From NCBI GenBank assembly GCA_026996605.1, contig JALWLE010000125.1, positions 1-35,259 of the forward strand: 35,259 bases of DNA. Direction: 5' to 3'. Numbering within the stretch: position 1 is the first letter of the stretch; each line of letters opens with the position of its first letter. The notes beneath the pieces are model-generated. The model saw only the letters and a list, made by a program, of their open reading frames with translations. It was not told the origin of the DNA and made no database searches. Both the position numbers and the translations under genes were made by a program. The stretch comes from Flavobacteriales bacterium. Lineage in GTDB: Bacteria > Bacteroidota > Bacteroidia > Flavobacteriales > Flavobacteriaceae. Shown here piece by piece: positions 14,344 through 22,409 of the stretch.

Positions 14344-14470
14344 GGTCATTTCGGTACAATTTTGTTCGTGGCTCACAATCCCGCAGATGTCTGGACAATG
14401 ACCTACATTAGTAGCAGAATCAAAGGTGACTGAGTGCTACGAACGCAGTGAGTAGTGTACCGAAGTCACC
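14344..14470. repeat. Back-to-back GAGTG/ACCGA hairpin repeats
   Basis: An inverted copy spans 14344-14403 (GGTCATT...AATGACC, with TTCGGTAC as the reverse of GTACCGAA). A forward copy spans 14425-14470 (GGTGACT-GAGTG ... TGTACCGA-AGTCACC) with the core CTAC-GAACGCAGTGA-GTAG. Both outer stems are fully complementary although their sequences differ. Confidence 0.75.
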
Positions 14471-14564
14471 GTCATCGAAGTCACCGAAGCACCGTCATCA
14501 AAGCACCCTTATCATTTTGCACTTTTAACTTTCCACTACCGTTTTCTTCTCATTCATTTTATCG

Positions 14565-14572
14565 TATATTTG
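14565..14572 (+). promoter_or_regulatory. -7 box for the DUF4175-ybeY pair
   Basis: TATATTTG is a full TAnnTTTG match ending 18 bp before the ATG at 14591. Because it overlaps a TTG that could otherwise open the frame at 14570, it argues for the later ATG as the true start. Confidence 0.5.
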
Positions 14573-14590
14573 TATTTTATTTACCCATTT

Positions 14591-17500
14591 ATGACCGATT
14601 TTAAGCAAATACAAAACCAAATCAATCAATTCGTTAAAAAGTACTACCTCAACGAATTGTTTAAAGGCTTGATTTTGTTTATTTTATTCGGATTTTTATC
14701 GCTTTTTATCACGGCTTTAATCGAATATTTTTTATGGTTGCCTTCCGGGACGCGTCGGGTTTTATATTATACGCAGTGGTTGGTTTTGGGTTTATTTTTT
14801 CTCTTGTTTTTAGCACGTCCGCTATTGAATTTATTCGGATTACGAAAAGATTTACCTGAGTATAAAGCAGCTGTTATCATCGGGCGGTTCTTCCCGGATA
14901 TTCAAGATAAATTATTGAACGCTTTACAATTATATCATTCCGGTGGCTCTTCCGAATTACTATTGGCAAGTATCGTTCAGAAAGCGGAACAACTTAAAAA
15001 TTTCAAATTTTCAAAAGCCATTAGTTTTAAACACAATTACAAATATTTGCCTTTATTATTGATCCCTTTGTTGACGGTTTTGGTCTTACGTTTAACGCGG
15101 TATGACAAAGCTATTGAACAAGGTTATCAGCGTGTATTAAGCTACCGCAAAAATTTTGAACCGCCACTCCCCTATTCTTTTGATATTTTAGACCGCCTAC
15201 AAGTAGTCCAAGGTCAAGATTATAAACTGCGTGTCGGTGTTTCCGGTGATGTTTTACCCCAAAACTTATTTCTCAATATCGACGGCAAACCATTATTATT
15301 TGATAAAAAGAACGACAGTTTATTTCAGTTTCACTTTCCGGTCGTTTCTAATGATATAAATTTTTCTTTGTCCGATGGCAAACACCACTTAGGATGGTAT
15401 CGATTAAAGATATTACTACCACCGCTTATTCAACAAACACAAGTAAAAGTTATTTTTCCTAGTTATTTACATCAAAAAGCGGTCGTTTATAATCGGCTGA
15501 CCAATCTAACCATACCCCAGTCTTCCAAAATCATTTGGCAATTCCAAACCTTGCATACCGATAGTATCCGTTTTGGCTTTAATAATCAAATTTCGGTATA
15601 TCCCGTAAAAAATAACCGTTTTCAATTGGATACGCTTGCACAATCCGATTTCAGTTATCAAGTACAACCGGTTAATTCGCAGATACGGAATTATGAGCAA
15701 TCCGAATATGAAATTCATATTATCAAAGACCAATTGCCTCGGTTAAATGTAACCGAAAAGAAAGATACCGTAAACCGGCAAAACTACTATCGTCTTACGG
15801 CTTCTGACGATTATGCCATTAGTCGTTTGCAATTGGTATATACCAATGAAACCGACCATACGACCAAACGCGTCAATATACCGGTTAATTCTTCCGATTT
15901 AGTACAAACGGTTTTTGTATTTCCGGGAAAAATTCCTTTACAGCCCGGCGCTTCTTATGTCTATTATTTTCAAGCTTATGACAATGATTCCTTTCATGGC
16001 TATAAATCTGTCAAATCGCGCTTGTTTTATTTTAACAAATTGACTAACAAACAATTAGAATTTCAAAATTTAAAACAACAGGCACAAAACATTGCAGATT
16101 TTAAACGCTTAAAAGAAAAAATGTCTGCTCAGAAACAAAGTTTAAATAAATTATCAGACAAATTAATGTCTCAAAAACAACAAGATTGGCAAAGCCAAAA
16201 AATGTTACAAAACGCTATTCAACAATCCGAGCAACAAGAAGAATTTTTTAAACAAAGTATCCGGAAATTTAAAGATTTATTACACAAATTACCCGAGAAA
16301 CAACAAGACGAAACCAAAAAAGATTTGGAAAAACGCTTGTTAGAATTAGCACAAATTAAAAAGAAACAAAAATTGTTAGATGAACTGAAAAAATTAGCTG
16401 ATAAACTCAAAAAGGAAGACTTGATTAAGAAACTCAAAGACCTTGAAAATTATTCCGAACATCAAGAAAAATCTTTGGAACGCATACTTGAACTGACAAA
16501 AAAATATTATTTACAGCAGAAGATGCAAAAGATGAGTGAGAAACTCAACGATTTAGCTAAAAAACAAGATAGTTTAGCGCGTACATCACAGGATCAAAAA
16601 CAGCAGCAAGATTTCCTCAATGCCCAATTAAAGGCCATGCAAAAACAATCGGATTCGCTTCAAAAGATGAATCAAGCGCTAAAAAAACCTATGGCTATTC
16701 CCGATACTAAAACAGATATGGAAGACATCAAGCAAGAAATGCAAAAAGCTTCTGAACAATTACAAAATAATCAATCACAACCGGCAAACCAATCTCAAAG
16801 TAAAGCCGCTCAAAAAATGAAAAAGCTGTCCAAGCAAATGCAAATGGCGATGCAGGGTGGGGGAGGACAACAAAATGAAGAGGATGTTAAAACCCTTCAA
16901 GCTATATTAAAAAGTTTATTGAATTTTTCGTTTAAAGAAGAACAAATGCTCACTGATTTATATACGGATAAATCCAGAAAGCATTTGACGCAACAATTAT
17001 TAGGACAAAACCGGTTAAAAGTTTATTTTAAACATATCAACGATTCGTTATACACTTTGGCTTTACGTAATCCCAAGATATCTCAAATGATTCTAGACGA
17101 AGCCTTTGTAATAGAAAACAATTTAGATAAATCTTTATCTTATCTATCAGAGAATCAATTATACCAAACTCAAAATGCCACACAGTACATTTTAAAATCT
17201 GCCAATACTTTGGCCGAATTTTTAAGTAACGCTCTCGACCAAATGAAAAACGCATCGCCTTCAATGGGGCAGGGGCAAGGCAAAAAAGGCAAAGGCAAAA
17301 GCTTTTCACTACCTGATATTATTAAAAAACAAGGGCAAGCCTTATCTAAAGTACAAGAAGGGCTAAAAAGGAAACAAGGTAAAGGCAAGAAAAAAGGCGA
17401 CAAGGGCAAAGATAAAAACGGCAAGAAAAACTGGAACCAAAATAACCGAGGAGAGGAGGGCGAAGCCAAACGCTTATACGAACTTTATAAAATGCAACAA

Positions 17501-17869
17501 CAAGTCAAAGAAGATTTAAACCAATTAGGCGATAAATTTTCCGACCAAGCTACCAAGAAAAAAATTAGTAAACTCAACAAAGAAATGTCCGATTTACAAA
17601 AACGTATTTTAAAAGAAGGTATTACCCAATCCATTGTAAATAAAATGATTACTTTACAGCATGAATTACTAAAACTCAAAAATGCCACGTTTAACCAACA
17701 TGAGGACAACAAACGACAAAGTCGCACCAATTTAAAACAATATGAAGGCATTGATTCGCTATTTTTACGCGAGAATTTTAAATTTTTACCCCGAAACGAG
17801 CTCTTAAAACGTTTACAAATACCTGTAAATCAAGATGTTAAACAAAAAATAATGCAATATTTAAACTGA
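14591..17869 (+). CDS. DUF4175 family large coiled-coil membrane protein
   Basis: 1092 residues from ATG at 14591. Three hydrophobic segments lie near the N-terminus (about 20-45, 53-78 and 148-165), then a folded extracytoplasmic-looking region to about 480. A very long Lys/Gln-rich coiled coil follows (about 490-760), with a Gly/Lys low-complexity stretch (GQGQGKKGKGKSF ... KGKKKGDKGKDKNGKKNW, roughly 895-955) and a final helical part. This matches the Bacteroidota DUF4175 family, whose function is not established. It lies 5 bp before ybeY, so the two are probably co-transcribed and translationally coupled. The ATG is preferred over a TTG seven codons upstream because the promoter box overlaps that TTG. 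Confidence 0.85.
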   Translation: MTDFKQIQNQINQFVKKYYLNELFKGLILFILFGFLSLFITALIEYFLWLPSGTRRVLYYTQWLVLGLFFLLFLARPLLNLFGLRKDLPEYKAAVIIGRFFPDIQDKLLNALQLYHSGGSSELLLASIVQKAEQLKNFKFSKAISFKHNYKYLPLLLIPLLTVLVLRLTRYDKAIEQGYQRVLSYRKNFEPPLPYSFDILDRLQVVQGQDYKLRVGVSGDVLPQNLFLNIDGKPLLFDKKNDSLFQFHFPVVSNDINFSLSDGKHHLGWYRLKILLPPLIQQTQVKVIFPSYLHQKAVVYNRLTNLTIPQSSKIIWQFQTLHTDSIRFGFNNQISVYPVKNNRFQLDTLAQSDFSYQVQPVNSQIRNYEQSEYEIHIIKDQLPRLNVTEKKDTVNRQNYYRLTASDDYAISRLQLVYTNETDHTTKRVNIPVNSSDLVQTVFVFPGKIPLQPGASYVYYFQAYDNDSFHGYKSVKSRLFYFNKLTNKQLEFQNLKQQAQNIADFKRLKEKMSAQKQSLNKLSDKLMSQKQQDWQSQKMLQNAIQQSEQQEEFFKQSIRKFKDLLHKLPEKQQDETKKDLEKRLLELAQIKKKQKLLDELKKLADKLKKEDLIKKLKDLENYSEHQEKSLERILELTKKYYLQQKMQKMSEKLNDLAKKQDSLARTSQDQKQQQDFLNAQLKAMQKQSDSLQKMNQALKKPMAIPDTKTDMEDIKQEMQKASEQLQNNQSQPANQSQSKAAQKMKKLSKQMQMAMQGGGGQQNEEDVKTLQAILKSLLNFSFKEEQMLTDLYTDKSRKHLTQQLLGQNRLKVYFKHINDSLYTLALRNPKISQMILDEAFVIENNLDKSLSYLSENQLYQTQNATQYILKSANTLAEFLSNALDQMKNASPSMGQGQGKKGKGKSFSLPDIIKKQGQALSKVQEGLKRKQGKGKKKGDKGKDKNGKKNWNQNNRGEEGEAKRLYELYKMQQQVKEDLNQLGDKFSDQATKKKISKLNKEMSDLQKRILKEGITQSIVNKMITLQHELLKLKNATFNQHEDNKRQSRTNLKQYEGIDSLFLRENFKFLPRNELLKRLQIPVNQDVKQKIMQYLN

Positions 17870-17874
17870 TATTT

Positions 17875-18288
17875 ATGATCAACCTATATACAGAGACGAA
17901 TTTTTGCCATGAATTTGAGCTACAATTCATCAATTGGATTGTAAATTGCATCAAAAACAAAGATTTCACCTTTGACGAAATCAACTACATTTTTGTTGAT
18001 GATATTTATTTACATAAAATGAATATGGAATATTTAAAACACGACACCTTTACCGACATTATCACTTTCGACTATTCAGTCGGCAAAAACCTTTCAGCAG
18101 ACATTTATATCTCGGTTGATCGCATCAAAGAAAATTCCGAAAAATTCAATACCGATTTCTACAACGAATTAGCACGTGTCATGATACACGGCATTTTACA
18201 TTTAATGAAACACAACGATCATACAGACGAAGAAAAGAAACACATGCGAATATTAGAGAACGAATGTTTAAAAGAATTAAAATACTAA
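17875..18288 (+). CDS. ybeY: Endoribonuclease YbeY (16S rRNA 3'-end maturation)
   Basis: 137 residues, family length. YbeY is a zinc-dependent endoribonuclease for 16S rRNA 3' maturation and ribosome quality control. The metal motif is HGILHLMKHNDH with His105 and His109 in place. At the E. coli spacing the third ligand position holds Asp115, with His113 and His116 beside it, so the exact third ligand is unclear; Bacteroidota homologues often differ from the E. coli motif at this point. DIITFDYS (about 61-68) is the other conserved strand. It starts 5 bp after the DUF4175 gene. Two parS-like palindromes begin 2 bp after its stop. Confidence 0.92.
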   Translation: MINLYTETNFCHEFELQFINWIVNCIKNKDFTFDEINYIFVDDIYLHKMNMEYLKHDTFTDIITFDYSVGKNLSADIYISVDRIKENSEKFNTDFYNELARVMIHGILHLMKHNDHTDEEKKHMRILENECLKELKY

Positions 18289-18290
18289 AT

Positions 18291-18306
18291 TGTTCCACGT
18301 GGAACA
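18291..18306. other. parS: parS-like centromere site 1
   Basis: TGTTCCACGTGGAACA is a perfect 16-bp palindrome that fits the broadly conserved ParB-binding parS consensus TGTTnCACGTGnAACA at every position. It starts 2 bp after the ybeY stop. ParB loading here would mark an origin-proximal region for segregation. Confidence 0.85.
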
Positions 18307-18327
18307 GTTGAAAAATCGAATTACAAA

Positions 18328-18343
18328 TGTTCCACGTGGAACA
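18328..18343. other. parS: parS-like centromere site 2
   Basis: A second identical TGTTCCACGTGGAACA, 37 bp centre to centre from the first. The two copies are separated only by AT-rich sequence, so both sites are outside coding DNA. Confidence 0.85.
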
Positions 18344-18350
18344 AAACACC

Positions 18351-18681
18351 GGTCATTTCGATACAATACTGATTATCATCGGGACCACTCAATAACCTAC
18401 ATTAGTAGTAGAATCAAAGGTGGTTGAGTGTCCGACCCCGACTTTCGTCGGGGTATACCGAAGCCACCGGCATTCAAGCAGAGTCTTAGGTCGCTGAGTG
18501 CCACGACGAAGGAGTGGTGTACCGAAGCGCCGGTCATTAAAGCGACAGTGTTTAAAACGCTGGTCATTTCGGTACACTTTTGCTCCTGCGTCGCAAAACC
18601 ACTCGGCGACCTACCTTGCAGCATCAAAGGTGGCTGAGTGCTGTGAGCGCAGCGAACAGTGTACAGTGTACCGAAGCCACC
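18351..18681. repeat. Cluster of five GAGTG/ACCGA hairpin repeats
   Basis: Copies alternate in orientation: 18351-18397 (reverse, GGTCATT/AATAACC), 18419-18468 (GGTGGTT/AGCCACC, core CCCCGACtttcGTCGGGG), 18489-18532 (GGTCGCT/AGCGCC, core CCAC...GTGG), 18562-18611 (reverse) and 18629-18681 (GGTGGCT/AGCCACC, core CTGTGAGCGCAGCGAACAG). Each core is a different small inverted repeat between the fixed GAGTG and TACCGA marks. Confidence 0.75.
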
Positions 18682-18705
18682 GAAACGCCTTCATCAAAGC
18701 ACCTC

Positions 18706-18755
18706 TGTTATTTTGACAGAGTCCCGACCACAAGTCGGGACGACGAGAAATCTCA
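18706..18755. repeat. TCATTTCGACAGA-type repeat copy
   Basis: TGTTATTTTGACAGAGTCCC ... GGGACGACGAGAAATCTC, closely matching 14228-14275. The 18756-18990 stretch that follows is AT-rich with two possible promoter boxes and nothing else recognised. Confidence 0.65.
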
Positions 18756-18927
18756 CACCTAATTACCCACTTTTCTCATAATCTTACAAAAAATCAAACT
18801 TTATTTCCTTGTTTTTAACAAATTTCTTAGATTTGAGCTATCAAATAATTATATTATTAAGTGGTATAGTTACATTACTAACATACAACCCGTAGGGATA
18901 AAAGTAAAAGTATTAAAAACTAATAGT

Positions 18928-18935
18928 TATGTTTG
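18928..18935 (+). promoter_or_regulatory. Candidate -7 box for the GloVer-repeat gene
   Basis: TATGTTTG is a full TAnnTTTG match 55 bp before the ATG. A second candidate, TAGATTTG, is at 18828-18835. Neither has a clear TTTG 19 bp upstream. Confidence 0.35.
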
Positions 18936-18990
18936 TATAGATTACACGGATAAAACAATTGAAACTTATAAAAATTAAAAACATATAACC

Positions 18991-21510
18991 ATGAAAAGAT
19001 ATAAGTTAAAAGTCTTATTGGTAGTTTTTCTACTGTTACAAAGTATAATCACACAGGCACAAAATGCTGAATTTTGGGGGATGACTACCGAAGGAGGTGT
19101 TTATAATCAAGGAACGATTTTTAAAACCGATTCTGAATCTAATAATCAGAGTGTAGAATATTTATTTCAACTTGTTGTTGGTAAGTATCCTAAAGCTGGT
19201 CTTTGTGTAGCAAGTAATGGAAAATTTTATGGTGTAACTTCATCAGGCTTACACAGCAAGGTTGTTTTGTTTGAATATGATCCTGTTACTAACACTTATT
19301 TAGAAAAATTGGAATTCGATGTAAATACAATGGGGCGTGAAGCTCTTGGATCTTTGTTCGAAGCAAGTAATGGTAAACTCTATGGGATGACATCTGAAGG
19401 GGGTGTAAATAATTTAGGGGTTCTGTTTGAATACGGACCTGCTACCAATATCTATACCAAAAATTAGATTTTAATGGAACTGTTTTAGGTGGTCATCCTC
19501 ACGGTTCTTTAATAGAAGCCGGTAACGGAAAACTCTATGGAATGACTTCCTGGGGAGGTGTAAATGATTTAGGTGTTCTATTTGAATATGATCTTACTAC
19601 TAATACCTATATTAAAAGCTAGAATTTGATGGGGGTGCGACAGGATCTCATCCTGAAGGTTCCCTGCTAGTAGCTGATAATGGTAAACTCTATGGGGTGA
19701 CATCTCAAGGGGGGTAAATGATTTGGGTGTTCTATTTGAATACGATCCTACTACCAATACTTATACTAAAAAGTTAGATTTCGATGGTAGTGCAACAGGC
19801 AGTTATCCTTATGGTTCTTTAATAGAAGCCGGTAATAGCAAACTCTACGGGATGACTTCTCACGGGGGTATAAATGCTTATGGTTTAGGTGTTTTGTTTG
19901 AATATGACCTTTCTGCTGATTCATTTACTAAAAAGTTAGACTTTGATGTAAGTGCGACAGGAAGTTTTCCTTATGGTACTTTAATGGAAGTAGATAATAA
20001 GCTTTACGGAATGACAGCTGGTGGAGGTATACATAATGATGGTGTTTTGTTTGAATACGACCCAATTACCGATATCTATACCAAAAAGTTAGATTTTGAT
20101 GGAACAGATAAGGGAAGAACCCCAAAAGGATTATTAATAGAAGTAAATAATACTAAACTCTATGGGGTGACTGAATATGGAGGGGTGTTTGATAAAGGTG
20201 TTCTGTTTGAATACGATTTTACAAATGATGCTTTTGTTAAAAAGCTTGATTTTGGTGGTAGTGTACAGGGTTATAGACCTTATGGTTCTTTATTACTGTA
20301 TTCTAATGGAAAGTTTTATCGAATGACATTTATGGGTGGTATTTATAATAAAGGAGTACTGTTTGAGTGCAATCCCATTACAGGGGAATATTCTAAGAAG
20401 TTAGATTTTGATGGAATCGATATGGGTAGTACGCCGACAGGTTCTTTATTTCAAACAAGTAGTGGTAGTTTATATGGAGTGACTGTCGGAGGTGGTGTAA
20501 ATGGTTATGGTGTTCTATTTGAATACGACCCGGCTACCTATGTATATGCCAAAAAGTTTGATTTTGATGGAACTGTAACTGGAAGTTATCCCGTTTTTTC
20601 TTTAATGGAAGCTAGTAATGATAAGCTCTATGGAGTGACTTCCGGAGGGGGTTCAAATGATGATGGTGTTCTTTTTGAATATGATCCCGCTACTAATACT
20701 TATACCAAAAAGTTTGATTTTGATGGAGTTTTAAATGGAAGAGATTCATCTGGTTCATTAGTAGAAGTAGGTAACGGTAAATTATATGGGACTACTGTAT
20801 ATGGTGGTGTAAATGATGATGGTGTTCTTTTTGAATATGACATAATTAGTGGAATCTATACAAAAAAAATAGATTTTGATTGGCATACGGTCGGTAATAA
20901 TCCTATTGGCATTTTAGTACAAGCAGACAATGGAAAACTTTACGGAATGCTTAGGTTTGGTGGTCATCATAATGGTGGTATTTTGTTTGAATACGATCCG
21001 GCAACCAATATATATACCAAAAAAATACATTTAGATTGGGATACAACAGGTATTCACCCTTTTGGTTCTTTAATGAAAGCAAGTAATGGCAAACTCTATG
21101 GAATGACTTTAGAAGGAGGTGCAAATGGTTTAGGTGTGCTATTTGAATATGATCCGTCCACCGGTATCGCAACCAAAAAGTTGGATTTTGATGGGGCTAA
21201 TGGGGCACATCCCTTTTATAACCATTTAATAGAAATAAATGCAACCAATGGAATAGTTGAAAATGATTTTGGTAAACAACTAATGCTGCAACCTAATCCC
21301 AGTTATGGCAATTTTGCTATAAGTTTTGGTCAGGTTTATAATAATATTGAGGTCACAATATCTGACCTTAATGGTAAATTGGTTTATTCCAATTCTTTTA
21401 CAGAAGTCGAAACAGTAAATATTTCCATAAAACAAGTACCTGCCGGCGTTTATTTAACGCGTATTCAAAGTGGTGAGAGAAAAGCGGTTATTAAATTGAT
21501 TAAGGAATAA
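18991..21510 (+). pseudogene. GloVer tandem-repeat secreted protein with T9SS sorting domain, frameshifted
   Basis: The corrected frame begins with a signal peptide (MKRYKLKVLLVVFLLLQSI, mature from about QAQN). It continues with thirteen units of about 42-45 residues of the form GKLYGMTSxGGVNDxGVLFEYDPxTNTYTKKLDFDG (Gloeo/Verruco, TIGR03803-like repeats) and ends with a T9SS type A tail (LQPNPSYGNFAISF ... VPAGVYLTRIQSGERKAVIKLIKE). Three single-base losses, at or near homopolymers around 19459-19464, 19614-19617 and 19709-19714, break the frame. Together they return it to the original phase, so the last ten units and the tail are intact. Comparison with neighbouring units shows which base is missing each time. 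Either a decaying gene or sequencing errors; the function is unknown beyond surface export. Confidence 0.8.
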
Positions 21511-21568
21511 CACCCGCTAACATAATATATAAACAACAAGTGTTTTAGCAATCTGTGAGGTAATAAAG

Positions 21569-21622
21569 TAGGTCGCTGAGTGTTCCACCGACTTTCGTCG
21601 GTGGAACACTCAGCGACCTACC
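21569..21622. repeat. Perfect 25-bp inverted repeat (hairpin-repeat family)
   Basis: The arm at 21569-21593 is the exact reverse complement of 21598-21622, with a TTTC loop. It begins GTAGGTCGCTGAGTG, so it belongs to the GAGTG family, but here the whole arm is mirrored. Located 59 bp after the T9SS gene stop, it could end transcription. Confidence 0.85.
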
Positions 21623-21635
21623 TTGCAGAATCAAA

Positions 21636-21726
21636 GGTGGCTGAGTGCTACGAACGCAGTGAGTAGTGTATCGAAGCACCGGTCATTTCGGTACAATCCC
21701 AATTGTCATCGGAACATTCAATGACC
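21636..21726. repeat. Forward and reverse GAGTG/ACCGA hairpin repeats
   Basis: The forward copy at 21636-21680 (GGTGGCT-GAGTG ... ATCGA-AGCACC) has the same CTAC...GTAG core as 14425-14470. It is followed at once by a reverse copy at 21681-21726 with GGTCATT/AATGACC stems. Confidence 0.7.
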
Positions 21727-21827
21727 TACTTTCCACTTAAAGCATCCTCAATTCCTCTTGTTTTTGCAACTTTTATTTTATTAAAAAATTAAACTACTGA
21801 TAATAAGCGCATTATAAAATTATTTTC

Positions 21828-21951
21828 TTATTTTTGTGGAGAGCAAGGCATAAAATTTTCAGCATAGCCGTAGCTATGGTTAAAATTTTTAACGCAGCTA
21901 TCTGCAAAAAGAACGAGTGCTTGGTATGACAATAATATGCTTGACATGACA
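21828..21951. mobile_element. MITE-like element, 5'-truncated copy
   Basis: Matches 11697-11820 almost base for base and ends with the same CTTGACATGACA terminus followed by CTAG. The first 36 bp, including the left inverted repeat, are missing. Confidence 0.8.
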
Positions 21952-22370
21952 CTAGACTTTTTTGTTACTTTTTTCGGCGATGGGAAAAAGTAATGATAAA
22001 ATTTTTCATTGTTTGTGTCCCAATGTCGAAAACAGGAAATAGAATAAATCCTCAATTCATCAAAAAATCGCAAATCTGAAATAAAAAACACATCTGACAT
22101 CTGACAATCATCCCCCGCACTTTCCACTTTATCGCTTTCCACTTTCCACTATAACATCCTCATTTCCTCAAATTAGAAGCAGGATTATAGTATGAAGCAA
22201 TAAATAGTTATAAAAACTCAAAGTATTCTATAAAGCAAAATAAGTCCTCAATTCCTCATTTCCTCACTTCCTCAAATTAATAGCAGCAATATACTGTGAA
22301 GGAATAAACAATCATCAAAGTGAAAAACAAACAATGAAGCAGAAAAAATACTCAATTTCTCAAAAAATCG
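21952..22370. other. Pyrimidine-rich intergenic DNA with a degenerate direct repeat
   Basis: No coding frame is convincing. A stretch starting CCTCATTTCCTCAAATTA (22158) recurs in diverged form as CCTCACTTCCTCAAATTA (22262), and the similarity continues for about 50 bp (AGCAG...TATAGTATGAAGCAATAAA versus AGCAGCAATATACTGTGAAGGAATAAA). Confidence 0.5.
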
Positions 22371-22378
22371 TACCTTTG
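22371..22378 (+). promoter_or_regulatory. -7 box for mnmG
   Basis: TACCTTTG is a full match to TAnnTTTG, ending 31 bp before the ATG. The -33 region (TTTCT near 22356) is weak. Confidence 0.5.
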
Positions 22379-22409
22379 CACATCAAATTTATAGACCGTT
22401 TTCAACTCC

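Noticed and set aside
14570-14590. TTG start for the DUF4175 protein
   Set aside because: It overlaps the TATATTTG promoter box; the ATG at 14591 is a better start.
18389-18762. Several overlapping open frames between ybeY and the T9SS gene
   Set aside because: All lie within the GAGTG/ACCGA hairpin repeats and the adjacent intergenic repeat, on both strands, with no start context or protein-like composition.
21828-22142. Minus-strand open frame of 104 codons
   Set aside because: Begins in pyrimidine-rich spacer and ends in the truncated MITE copy; no recognisable domain.
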